Positions 35,736 through 44,703 of a stretch of DNA of 64,000 nt are shown here, piece after piece. Numbering within the stretch: position 1 is the first letter of the stretch; each line of letters opens with the position of its first letter. The stretch is taken from the NCBI RefSeq assembly GCF_018860805.1, contig NZ_JAHKQR010000011.1, positions 409,647 through 473,646 of the forward strand, written 5' to 3'. Source of the DNA: Aestuariibacter sp. A3R04. Its GTDB lineage: Bacteria; Pseudomonadota; Gammaproteobacteria; Enterobacterales; Alteromonadaceae. The notes beneath the pieces were generated by a model, which ran no database searches, was not told the DNA's origin, and worked only from the letters and a program-made list of their open reading frames with translations. The translations under genes were made by a program, and so were the position numbers.

Positions 35736-37046
35736 ATGACAGCTAAACAATCAGTCACAACCAGAAACGGTGACAGAATCGCGATTGTCGCGGGTTTGCG
35801 TACGCCTTTCGCTAAAATGGCAACGTATTTTCACGGTGTTCCAGCGTTAGATCTGGGCAAAATGGTGGTTAATGAACTGCTTATCAGAAACGGTGTTGCG
35901 CCTGGCTTGATAGATCAAGTGGTGTACGGTCAGGTAGTGCAAATGCCGGAAGCGCCGAACATTGCCCGTGAAATTGTATTGGGCACGGGCATGAGCGTAC
36001 ACACGGATGCGTACAGCGTGTCCAGAGCCTGCGCTACGAGTTTTCAAAGCACTGTGAATATTGCTGAGAGCATGATGGCAGGCACAGTTGAAGTGGGTGT
36101 GGCTGGCGGAGCAGACTCCACGTCAGTGTCACCCATAGGAGTATCTAAAAATCTTGCGCGAGCTTTAGTAGACCTGCAAAAGGCGAAAACGCTGGGGCAG
36201 AAGTGGGGTATCGTCAAGCGTCTTGGCTTGAAAGATCTCATGCCGGTACCACCTGCTGTTGCCGAATATTCAACGGGGTTGTCTATGGGGCAAACGGCAG
36301 AGCAAATGGCGAAAAGTCACGGGATAAGTCGAAAAGCTCAGGATGAACTCGCTCACCGTTCCCATTCACGGGCAGCACAGAGTTGGAATGAAGGAAAGTT
36401 GGACAACGAAGTGATGACTGCATATGCCGAACCATTCAAAGGGGCGCTGGGCAAAGACAACAATGTGCGTTTTGATTCAAAAGTGGAAGGCTACGCCAAA
36501 TTGCGCCCGGTTTTTGATAAAAAATACGGCACTGTAACGGCTGCTAATGCTACGCCGCTTACCGACGGTGCTTCTGCGGTACTGATGATGACTGAGAGCA
36601 AGGCGAAAGCCCTTGGCTATAAACCCCTCGGGTACATTCGCAGTTATGCTTTTTCTGCCATTGACGTATGGGAAGACATGCTTATGGGGCCGTCCTATGC
36701 AACACCTGTTGCGTTAGACAGGGCGGGAATGACGCTCAAAGACCTAACCCTGATTGAGATGCACGAGGCCTTCGCAGCCCAAACCTTGGCTAACGTAAAA
36801 ATGTTTGCCAGTGACAAATTTGCTAAAGAAAAGCTGGGCCGAGATAAGGCGACCGGTGAAATTGATATGGACAAATTTAATGTGATGGGGAGTTCCATAG
36901 CGTACGGGCATCCTTTTGCAGCTACTGGTACGCGCATGATTACGCAAATGTTAAACGAACTTAACCGTCGCGGTGGCGGCACTGGCCTGGTAACCGCTTG
37001 TGCAGCTGGTGGCTTGGGTGCAGCCATGATTGTGGAGACCGAATAA
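35736..37046 (+). CDS. fadI: Acetyl-CoA acyltransferase FadI (3-ketoacyl-CoA thiolase)
   Basis: 436 residues, the same length as E. coli FadI. It cleaves 3-ketoacyl-CoA in the last step of beta-oxidation as the beta subunit of the FadIJ complex. The acyl-accepting Cys lies in [20 protein letters not shown], the catalytic His in [20 protein letters not shown], and the second Cys in [17 protein letters not shown], all at the expected places. Its stop overlaps the fadJ start by one base (TAATG). A FadR-like operator stands 25 bases before the ATG. Confidence 0.97.
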   Translation: MTAKQSVTTRNGDRIAIVAGLRTPFAKMATYFHGVPALDLGKMVVNELLIRNGVAPGLIDQVVYGQVVQMPEAPNIAREIVLGTGMSVHTDAYSVSRACATSFQSTVNIAESMMAGTVEVGVAGGADSTSVSPIGVSKNLARALVDLQKAKTLGQKWGIVKRLGLKDLMPVPPAVAEYSTGLSMGQTAEQMAKSHGISRKAQDELAHRSHSRAAQSWNEGKLDNEVMTAYAEPFKGALGKDNNVRFDSKVEGYAKLRPVFDKKYGTVTAANATPLTDGASAVLMMTESKAKALGYKPLGYIRSYAFSAIDVWEDMLMGPSYATPVALDRAGMTLKDLTLIEMHEAFAAQTLANVKMFASDKFAKEKLGRDKATGEIDMDKFNVMGSSIAYGHPFAATGTRMITQMLNELNRRGGGTGLVTACAAGGLGAAMIVETE

Positions 37047-39205
37047 TGACACAGCAAGACCAACAGAATACACACGTGAATGAACAAAACGCAGGCGCTT
37101 TTACGCTGACCCGTCAGGACAATGGTGTCGCGATCTTAACCATGGATGTACCTGGTGAATCGATGAACACCTTAAAGGCGGAATTTGGCGATGAGATCAC
37201 CGCCATGCTGGATGAAATTGAGGCTGATTCTTCTATTAAGGGTGTAGTACTGACAAGTGGTAAATCGTCTTCATTTGTTGCCGGGGCTGATATTTCCATG
37301 TTGGCGGCCTGTGAGACCGAAGCTGATGCCCGCGCGTTGGCTGTAGGTGGTCAAAATGTGTTTGATCGCATTGAAAGGATGGCCGCTACCTTTGTCGCTG
37401 CAATACACGGTCCCGCGCTGGGGGGAGGGTTAGAGCTGGCACTGGCGTGTCACTATCGAATTTGTAGCGATTCTCCAAAAACGCAACTGGGGCTTCCGGA
37501 AGTACAGTTGGGCCTGTTGCCAGGTAGCGGCGGTACCCAACGCCTGCCTCGTCTTATTGGTATTCAGCAAGCGATGAAGATGATGCTTACCGGCGCGCCA
37601 GCCCGGGCGAAACAAGCGAAGAAATATGGCATTGTGGATGACATGGTACCTCTCAGCGTGCTGATTGATGTGGCTGAGCAATTTGCATTGAAAGCTAAGC
37701 CCCGTCGGGAAGCTCCGCAAAAAGGATTGATGAACAAATTGCTGGAGCAAAACAGCTACGGCCGTAACGTGATGTTTAAAAAAGCCAGAGAGCAAACCTT
37801 TGCGAAAACCAAGGGGAATTATCCTGCGCCTGGGATGATCATCGATGTTATAGAAACTGGCATGAATGAAGGTATTCAGGCAGGTTTAGAGGCTGAAGCA
37901 ACTGCCTTTGGCAAGTTGGTAATGACACCTGAATCTTTCCAATTACGTCAAATTTTCTTCGCCACGACAGACATGAAAAAAGAACACGGTGTAGAAGGTG
38001 TCAAACCGGAGAAAGTGAATAAGGTGGGTATTCTCGGCGGCGGCCTGATGGGCGGGGGAATCGCTTATGTAACCGCTACGAAAGCGGGTGTTCCCGTGCG
38101 AATAAAAGACGTTCGCGAGGAAGGTATTGCCAATGCCATGAAATACAGTTTCGACATTTTAAATAAGAAAGTTAAAAAGCGTTTTATGCGCAAAAGTGAA
38201 ATGCAAAAGCAATTGTCGTTGCTAACCGGTAGCCTTGATTACAGTGGTTTTCAAGATGCCGATATGGTGATAGAAGCAGTATTCGAAGACGTGGAACTTA
38301 AACAGCAGATGGTCAGTGACGTTGAAAGTCACGCTAGCGAAAAGACGATTTTTGCCTCAAATACGTCTTCCATACCTATTACAGATATAGCTGCAAAAGC
38401 GGCAAGACCGGAAAATGTCATCGGTCTGCATTACTTTTCTCCGGTGGATAAAATGCCCTTGGCCGAAGTGATTGCCCATGAGAAAACCTCTGATGCAACC
38501 ATTTCAACCACGGTAGAGTTTGCTCGCAAGCAAGGTAAGACACCGGTAGTAGTTAAAGATGGCGCTGGCTTCTATGTGAATCGCATTTTGGCGCCTTATA
38601 TGAATGAGGCGGCCAGTTTATTACTTGCCGGTGAGCCAGTTGAGCATATTGATAAATCGCTGGTGAAATTTGGATTCCCAGTGGGGCCCGTGAAACTCCT
38701 CGATGAAGTTGGTATTGACGTTGGTACTAAAATTATTCCATTCCTCGTAGAGCAGTTCGGCAGTCGCTTTGAAGCACCTGCTGCTTTCGACAAAGTATTG
38801 GCTGATGGCAGAAAAGGCAAAAAGAACGGCAAAGGATTTTACGTTTACGAAGGCAAGAAACCAGGCAAAGACGTTGATGAGAGCATCTATCCCATCTTAG
38901 GCGTCGCGCCCTCTTCTCGCCTGAGTGAAAAAAACGTGGCTGAACGCTGTGTAATGATGATGCTTAACGAAGCTGCCAGGTGCTTAGACGAAGGTGTCAT
39001 CAGAAATGCAAGAGACGGTGACATTGGCGCTATTTTTGGTATTGGTTTTCCGCCATTCCTTGGAGGGCCTTTCCGTTATATGGATAGCCTTGGCATTCAA
39101 CACATTGTGGATACACTATCGACGCTGGCTCAAAATACTGATGAGAAGTTTGCACCAGCAGCATGTTTGCAACGTATGGCAAAAGAAAACAAAACTTTTT
39201 ATTAA
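37046..39205 (+). CDS. fadJ: Fatty acid oxidation complex alpha subunit FadJ
   Basis: 719 residues. It is a multifunctional enoyl-CoA hydratase, 3-hydroxyacyl-CoA dehydrogenase and epimerase. The crotonase domain (about 1-200) has IHGPALGGGLELALACHYRI and LPEVQLGLLPGSGGTQRLPR, including both catalytic glutamates. The NAD-binding domain starts at VGILGGGLMGGGIAYV (~330) and has the catalytic-site stretch VIGLHYFSPVDKMPL (~470). A C-terminal dehydrogenase domain follows. The start ATG 37046 overlaps the fadI stop; an upstream frame start at 36998 lies within fadI and is not used. Forms an alpha2beta2 complex with FadI. Confidence 0.97.
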   Translation: MTQQDQQNTHVNEQNAGAFTLTRQDNGVAILTMDVPGESMNTLKAEFGDEITAMLDEIEADSSIKGVVLTSGKSSSFVAGADISMLAACETEADARALAVGGQNVFDRIERMAATFVAAIHGPALGGGLELALACHYRICSDSPKTQLGLPEVQLGLLPGSGGTQRLPRLIGIQQAMKMMLTGAPARAKQAKKYGIVDDMVPLSVLIDVAEQFALKAKPRREAPQKGLMNKLLEQNSYGRNVMFKKAREQTFAKTKGNYPAPGMIIDVIETGMNEGIQAGLEAEATAFGKLVMTPESFQLRQIFFATTDMKKEHGVEGVKPEKVNKVGILGGGLMGGGIAYVTATKAGVPVRIKDVREEGIANAMKYSFDILNKKVKKRFMRKSEMQKQLSLLTGSLDYSGFQDADMVIEAVFEDVELKQQMVSDVESHASEKTIFASNTSSIPITDIAAKAARPENVIGLHYFSPVDKMPLAEVIAHEKTSDATISTTVEFARKQGKTPVVVKDGAGFYVNRILAPYMNEAASLLLAGEPVEHIDKSLVKFGFPVGPVKLLDEVGIDVGTKIIPFLVEQFGSRFEAPAAFDKVLADGRKGKKNGKGFYVYEGKKPGKDVDESIYPILGVAPSSRLSEKNVAERCVMMMLNEAARCLDEGVIRNARDGDIGAIFGIGFPPFLGGPFRYMDSLGIQHIVDTLSTLAQNTDEKFAPAACLQRMAKENKTFY

Positions 39206-39224
39206 TGTTTACAAAGTGTTAAAA

Positions 39225-39249
39225 GGCCGGGCTTGTCCCGGTTTTTTTC
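39225..39249 (+). terminator. Terminator of fadIJ
   Basis: CCGGG (39227-39231), CTTGT loop region, CCCGG (39237-39241), followed by T7 (39242-39248). It lies 20 bases after the fadJ stop. Confidence 0.85.
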
Positions 39250-39356
39250 TATTTATATCGAGTATAACTGGCATTTTACAACTATCTGAGTACAATTTAT
39301 CCGGCTTGATTAAATAGTAGTCAATAATTTGGCGCTAAATTCGAAGGGTATTTTAC

Positions 39357-39563
39357 ATGGGTGTTGTGGTTCTACTTTTTTTGGTTTTTTCTTTATGCGC
39401 TTTGCTTTTTTATGTAGAAGCCATGCGGTGCGGTATGAATGCGAAAAAGTGGGCATTAGCTGGTTTGGTATTCGGGCCAGTGTTGTTTCCCATGTTTAAT
39501 ATGAAGCGTTACCTGTTATGGCGACAATGCGTAGGCTATGGCGGGCCGCTGTTTTCTGCCTGA
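39357..39563 (+). CDS. Small hypothetical membrane protein
   Basis: 68 residues. The first 20 are a hydrophobic segment (MGVVVLLFLVFSLCALLFYV) and a second follows (KWALAGLVFGPVLFPMFNM), ending in a basic, aromatic tail. Two-pass inner-membrane topology is likely. The gene is preceded by the fadJ terminator and followed by its own strong terminator, which supports a real short transcription unit, although no clear ribosome site stands before ATG 39357. No family is recognised. Confidence 0.65.
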   Translation: MGVVVLLFLVFSLCALLFYVEAMRCGMNAKKWALAGLVFGPVLFPMFNMKRYLLWRQCVGYGGPLFSA

Positions 39564-39585
39564 CCTTCAGGGGCGGAAAAAAGAA

Positions 39586-39611
39586 AAGCCAGTCTCAGAG
39601 ACTGGCTTTTT
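39586..39611. terminator. Bidirectional terminator
   Basis: AAGCCAGTCT (39586-39595), loop CAG, AGACTGGCTT (39599-39608) and a T5 run, with an A-run on the other side. It serves the small membrane protein gene and the convergent small exported protein gene. Confidence 0.9.
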
Positions 39612-39630
39612 GGTATAGGAATCTTCACGC

Positions 39631-39789
39631 TTATTTAATCTCACAAGCGTTTAAGCGAGAGCATGGCTTCACTTTCTGTAATTGTGTGGTTGCTTCCTGT
39701 TGCTTGTCTATTGGCTTTGCGCCTTCTTCAGCTGTCGTTACAGGAGCCGTTGTTGAAAGTACCAGTGCTACAGCATACGCTTTTAACAT
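39631..39789 (-). CDS. Small exported protein, hypothetical
   Basis: A 52-residue protein on the minus strand. It has a plausible signal peptide, MLKAYAVALVLSTTAPVTTA, then a charged mature part of about 32 residues ending in KPCSRLNACEIK with two cysteines. The ATG at 39789 is preceded by AGAGGAT at the right spacing, and the gene ends just before a strong terminator at 39586-39611. Both signals support a real gene. It could be a small periplasmic or secreted peptide; no family is recognised. Confidence 0.6.
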   Translation of the reverse strand: MLKAYAVALVLSTTAPVTTAEEGAKPIDKQQEATTQLQKVKPCSRLNACEIK

Positions 39790-40007
39790 TGTTAATATCC
39801 TCTGATTTTTTATAGTTGAACAAACAACACATTTTTTATTTTGTGTCGTTAAGGATTTAGCGATATGCGTGCCAATCTAAGCCTAAAGTCTAAATAAATT
39901 TAAAAATTAATTATAAATCAATAATTTAATTGGTTTTATCTGATTGGGGTTTTCGTTGTATACCAAATAAGTCGTAAAGTACGGAGAAGGGTGTCAGAAG
40001 TTTGACT

Positions 40008-43000
40008 TTAGTATGAGTTTTGCCCGATTAAATTGTAAAGCTTTTGATTTTCTTGAAGTAATTTTTCAAAGCGTTCTGCGTTTAGCGGTTTACTGTACAG
40101 ATAGCCTTGGAGCATTTCACATTCGTAGCGACGTAAAATAGTAAGTTGCTTTTCTTCTTCTACACCTTCGGCGACCACTTTTAACCCCAAATTATGGGCA
40201 ATGTTAATAATAGCGGCAGCCATATGCCGATCGGTACTGCTTTCTGCAATGTCGTCAATAAATGCTTTGTCTATTTTTAAGGTATTTAGCGGGAAGCGTT
40301 TTAGATAGGCAAGAGACGAGTAGCCGGTGCCAAAATCGTCCAAAGCAAGGTGGATCCCTCTGTCCCGCAGACGTTTCATCATCTCCAGACCCTGTTCCGG
40401 GTTTTCCATCAGAGTGCCTTCTGTAATTTCACATTCCAGATGAAGTGGTGATAATCCAATTTCTTGTAGAATGCGCTCAATTCTATCGTCTAGGTTTGGC
40501 AGTTCAAATTGCTTTGCCGAAATGTTGACGGCAACCCGGCCTGAAAACAGTCCTGCATTCACCCAGCGTTTGGTATCTGCACAGGCCTTGCGAAGCACCT
40601 GTTCACCAATTTCTACAATTTGTCCGGTTTGCTCTGCTAGTGGAATGAATTGCCCCGGACTGACGATACCTTTTTGTGGGTGCTCGAATCGCACTAAGGC
40701 TTCCATACTCACTAGCTTCCCTGAAGCAATGTCTACCTTGGGTTGGTAGTACACGGTGAACAGATCGTCTTTAATGCCGTGTCTGATAAGATTTTCAATT
40801 TGCAGTTGTCGTACCGCATTCTGGTTCATTTCGCCGCTAAAGAATTTGTAGGTGTTACCGCCATTGTTTTTTGCAAAATACATAGCGGTGTCGGCATTTT
40901 TGAGCATTTCCTGGGGCGTTTTCCCATCATCAGGGTAAAACGCAATACCAATACTGGCACCAAGAACAAATTCCTGCTTATTGATGATAAATGGGCGCGA
41001 CAAATTATCCAGAATATCCTGGGCGTAATGGGTAATAGTATGAATGTCGGCGTGATCTTCCATTAAAATACTAAACTCATCCCCCCCCAGTCTGTAACAG
41101 GTGGCTTCTGACCCCGTAATACGTTGTAACCGCTTGGCAATCTGCTTAATTAATACGTCACCTGTTTGGTGACCAAGGGAATCGTTAATCTTCTTAAAGT
41201 TATCCATGTCCAGACAGAGCAGGGCATGGGAAGTGGCCTTTCTCACCAGGTTCTGATGACTCGCCTGGAAGAAAGAACGATTTGGCAGTTCGGTGAGTGG
41301 ATCTACATTCGCCAGTTTTAACAGCTCTTTTTCTGTACTCTTTCGAGATGTAATATCAGAAAATACACCCACAAAGTGGCTGATACGGCCGTCATCATCA
41401 TGGACAGCGTCAATATTCAACTCAATTTCATAGCGCTCACCATTGATCCGTACTGATTCCACTTCGCCGGACCAGTTGCCTTTGGATCTCAGGGTTTTCT
41501 TGATTTCTTCTGTAAAGGCGTCGGGATACTGATTGAAATACATGTAGCTGGCAAGAGCCTGCTCAAGGCTTTCACCGGTATAGGCACAGTAAGCGTTATT
41601 TACAGAAATAAACCGGAAGTTTGTGTCGGTTATAAATACGCCTTCAGAAATATTTTCAATGGACCGTTTAAACAAATTGAGCTGTTCTTCTGCCTCCTTT
41701 AAGTGATGAATATTTTTCAGCGTGCCAGTCATTCTGATGGGTTGCTGATTGTGATCCCGTTGCACCACTTTTCCTCTGTCAAGCACCCAGATCCAGGCGT
41801 TGGAAAAGGTTTTCGCACGGTAGGCGAGTTCATAATAATCTGTTTTTCCCTCAAGGTGAGCTTTAAGTGCATCCTGCACCCGTATAATATCGTTGGGGTG
41901 GATGTTGGCATCGTAGGCACTTGAGGTTCTGATGTTGTCCTGGGGAAAATCTAACGTTCCCCAGGTATTAGCCCGATAAACCTGTCCACGATATACGTCC
42001 CAGTCCCAGAGCTCATCGCCGGAGCTCCACAAGGTGAGCTTAAGTCGCTCTTCAGATTCCTTGATTGCTTGCTGGCCCTGTTTGCGAAGCTGGTACTGGC
42101 GAAAAATATAAAGTAGTACAGACAATATTACGAACACGTAAAATATGAGCGCGGCTTCATGAAGCCAGTAGGGGCGGTCCACAGTGATATTGAGTGTTTT
42201 ACTCTCAGACCAGCTGTTATTACCTTCTTTGGCTTGCACTTCAAATACATAATTGCCAAATGGCACATTATTAAATTGTGCTAGGCGGTTAGTTCCCGCC
42301 GGAAACCAGTCATCCACATTACCTTCCATGCGGTAACGATAGATAACATTTTCGGCAATAACAGGGTTAACCAACCCATAGGTAATGCTAAACCGGGACT
42401 GGTCAAAAGTGAGTGCTTGTGATTCAGCGTGTATTAGGCTGCTACTGAACTGGGTTTGACTCTGGTCCTGCTCGCCACTGTTGTTGGTGCCGCCGAATAC
42501 TTTTAATTCAAAGAGCAGCGGGGCCCGGGTTACCCCTGTGCTTTTTAGTTTGTTTTCTATAAATGTTTGTTTGAGAATATTAAAACCCTTAATACCAGCG
42601 AACACCAGCGCATTGTCTTTGGTAATCAATGAGGCGCCTTCGCTAAATTCGTTAAAATTGAGGGCTTCCCGGGGGATTAAGTTTTCTTCTTCTAGTGTGA
42701 ATAAGTCTACCCGGGTAATACCAAGCCGGTTGGTATACCAAATAGAATTTTCCCACCCTAGGGACGAGAAAGTAACACCACCATCAGACTGCTTGCTCTG
42801 TACCTTTTCTATGTTCAGTGTATCAGCGTTTACCTGTACTACCCCGTTGTAGAAAGTGGTTATCCAGTAGTTATTACGCCAAAAATACACGTTAACCGGC
42901 TGAAAGCCACCAAATGAATTTCCTATGTTTTTTACTATGGCATTCTCGATGGGATCGAAAACAGCTATCCCGTTTGTAGTAGCAATCCAAAGTCGGTTGT

Positions 43001-44528
43001 CTGTATCTGTGTAAATTGGATAAAAACCTCTGGGCAAATCAGGCAGTTGATGAGTGTGGGAATACTCGCTTTCAGTAAGATTTCCCTGAAAACTAGTCTG
43101 CAGATTTGTGGGAATTGAGATTAATTTATTCGGTGGTACGGTTAACCAGACTTCATCGCCATCGAAATACAGTCTGTCGACCATTTTATCTTCATACAGG
43201 GTGGCGAGGAGTTTGAACTCGCTGTTAGAGAATTCGTAAATGCGAATGCCTTTTGATGAAGCAATCCAAAATCGACCTAATTGATCAATGGCTAAATCCC
43301 AAAAAGAGTCGTCCTCACCCGTCAGGAAGTAATCAATGGTGCCCAACTCAGGAGAAAAGCGTCCTAACCCCTCGTTTTGCGTCACGAACCACAAATTGCC
43401 GATGCGGTCTTCGGCTATTGCCCATATCGTGGAGGAGATTAAATTGCGTTGAAATTCTTTTTCATTCCTAAAGGTTCTGACTGCGCTGAGTTCAGGCTGA
43501 TACCGAAATAGTCCTGAGTAAGTTCCAACCCAAACGTTACCAAGAGAGTCTGGCTGCAGAGAAAAAATATATTTTTGATTTAACCCCGTAAGCCCAATAC
43601 TTTGTTCACCACTTGCGACAAAAGATTTAAGTCTAGTGTCATACAGAGCGATACCTTCAAATGTGCCTATCCAGACCAGGTTACCTACTTGGCGAAATGT
43701 AGAAACGGATGACAGGGAAACATCATCACCATCCTTGGAACTCCCCAAGCGACTGGATTCTCCGGTGTTACTGATCTTCAGTATGCCGTCGTTTGTACCC
43801 AGCCAGTATTCACCGTTAATAATTTGAATATCTTTGACCTTGGGCTCTTCAACAACATAGCCGTAAGGGTTGGCTTTTGACAGCGCGAAAATTTTGTCGC
43901 TGTTTTTATTGAGGATAAAAGCGCCATGATTCTGCGTGCCGATCCACAGACGGTGCTGTTCGTTGAAAATAACCAGCATGTCATCGGGGAATGAGGTACC
44001 CCGAAAAGCCGGTACGAGAGTTTTACCATCCGGTGAAAGCCTGTAAATCTGAGTATAAGTTGCCACCAGCAAGCGGCCATTTTCGTCGCTGGTAATCTTG
44101 GTAACAAATTTAGATTGCTCGCTACCTTTTTCAAATTCGATAACATCGAAATTATCGTTTGCTTGGTTGTAACGAGCTAAGCCTTGATCGGTACCTACCC
44201 ATAGTGTTTGTTTTTCATCGATATAAAGGTCATTTATCCACGCCGACGGCAGTGAATGAGGGTCGAGAGGTTGGGGGTGGTACTGCTTCGCGCTATCGTC
44301 GTAACCAGTGTAGCGGTGCAGGCCCGTGACAGTGCCAAACCAAAGCACACCGTCCTCGTCTTCGACAATATCGAGGATAGTGTGATCGGCAATTCCGTCT
44401 TTCTGTTTTATGTTCTGGAAATAAATGTCCGAAATGGAAATTGCATGCCCCTGAAAAACAAAACAGGCTACAAGCAAAACTCCCAGACAAATATGAATCC
44501 AGTTTATGGTTAAGCGCACCAAATACAC
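40008..44528 (-). CDS. Periplasmic-propeller sensor with PAS, GGDEF and EAL domains
   Basis: 1506 residues. An N-terminal signal anchor (HICLGVLLVACFVFQGHA) precedes a long region of two-component-regulator propeller repeats (DGVLWFGTVTGLHRYTGYDD; LWVGTDQGLARYNQANDNFD; NVWVGTYSGLFRYQPELSA). A Y_Y_Y domain follows near 710-785, then a membrane helix near 796 (AALIFYVFVILSVLLYIF), two PAS domains (~840-955 and ~965-1075), a GGDEF domain with intact RLGGDEF near 1148, and an EAL domain with intact EALVRF near 1277. It should sense an extracellular ligand and make or break cyclic di-GMP. Intact motifs on both domains leave the net activity open. Most propeller sensors carry histidine kinases; this one has cyclic di-GMP domains. 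The GGDEF glycines are encoded in a G8 tract. Confidence 0.93.
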   Translation of the reverse strand: MYLVRLTINWIHICLGVLLVACFVFQGHAISISDIYFQNIKQKDGIADHTILDIVEDEDGVLWFGTVTGLHRYTGYDDSAKQYHPQPLDPHSLPSAWINDLYIDEKQTLWVGTDQGLARYNQANDNFDVIEFEKGSEQSKFVTKITSDENGRLLVATYTQIYRLSPDGKTLVPAFRGTSFPDDMLVIFNEQHRLWIGTQNHGAFILNKNSDKIFALSKANPYGYVVEEPKVKDIQIINGEYWLGTNDGILKISNTGESSRLGSSKDGDDVSLSSVSTFRQVGNLVWIGTFEGIALYDTRLKSFVASGEQSIGLTGLNQKYIFSLQPDSLGNVWVGTYSGLFRYQPELSAVRTFRNEKEFQRNLISSTIWAIAEDRIGNLWFVTQNEGLGRFSPELGTIDYFLTGEDDSFWDLAIDQLGRFWIASSKGIRIYEFSNSEFKLLATLYEDKMVDRLYFDGDEVWLTVPPNKLISIPTNLQTSFQGNLTESEYSHTHQLPDLPRGFYPIYTDTDNRLWIATTNGIAVFDPIENAIVKNIGNSFGGFQPVNVYFWRNNYWITTFYNGVVQVNADTLNIEKVQSKQSDGGVTFSSLGWENSIWYTNRLGITRVDLFTLEEENLIPREALNFNEFSEGASLITKDNALVFAGIKGFNILKQTFIENKLKSTGVTRAPLLFELKVFGGTNNSGEQDQSQTQFSSSLIHAESQALTFDQSRFSITYGLVNPVIAENVIYRYRMEGNVDDWFPAGTNRLAQFNNVPFGNYVFEVQAKEGNNSWSESKTLNITVDRPYWLHEAALIFYVFVILSVLLYIFRQYQLRKQGQQAIKESEERLKLTLWSSGDELWDWDVYRGQVYRANTWGTLDFPQDNIRTSSAYDANIHPNDIIRVQDALKAHLEGKTDYYELAYRAKTFSNAWIWVLDRGKVVQRDHNQQPIRMTGTLKNIHHLKEAEEQLNLFKRSIENISEGVFITDTNFRFISVNNAYCAYTGESLEQALASYMYFNQYPDAFTEEIKKTLRSKGNWSGEVESVRINGERYEIELNIDAVHDDDGRISHFVGVFSDITSRKSTEKELLKLANVDPLTELPNRSFFQASHQNLVRKATSHALLCLDMDNFKKINDSLGHQTGDVLIKQIAKRLQRITGSEATCYRLGGDEFSILMEDHADIHTITHYAQDILDNLSRPFIINKQEFVLGASIGIAFYPDDGKTPQEMLKNADTAMYFAKNNGGNTYKFFSGEMNQNAVRQLQIENLIRHGIKDDLFTVYYQPKVDIASGKLVSMEALVRFEHPQKGIVSPGQFIPLAEQTGQIVEIGEQVLRKACADTKRWVNAGLFSGRVAVNISAKQFELPNLDDRIERILQEIGLSPLHLECEITEGTLMENPEQGLEMMKRLRDRGIHLALDDFGTGYSSLAYLKRFPLNTLKIDKAFIDDIAESSTDRHMAAAIINIAHNLGLKVVAEGVEEEKQLTILRRYECEMLQGYLYSKPLNAERFEKLLQENQKLYNLIGQNSY

Positions 44529-44703
44529 CTTTGGAGATGTTATTTATTGTAATGATTATTTATCGGCAGCTTCCGTTCACACCGTAGTCCCAATATGCCC
44601 AATTACGCTGGCGTTCACAAGTTTTTTTAAAGTCAGGCGTCAAAAGCGCTCGATTCTTGTTCAAATAAAGGTTTACAGTAAAAAAACGCAGTTCAACAGG
44701 CCT

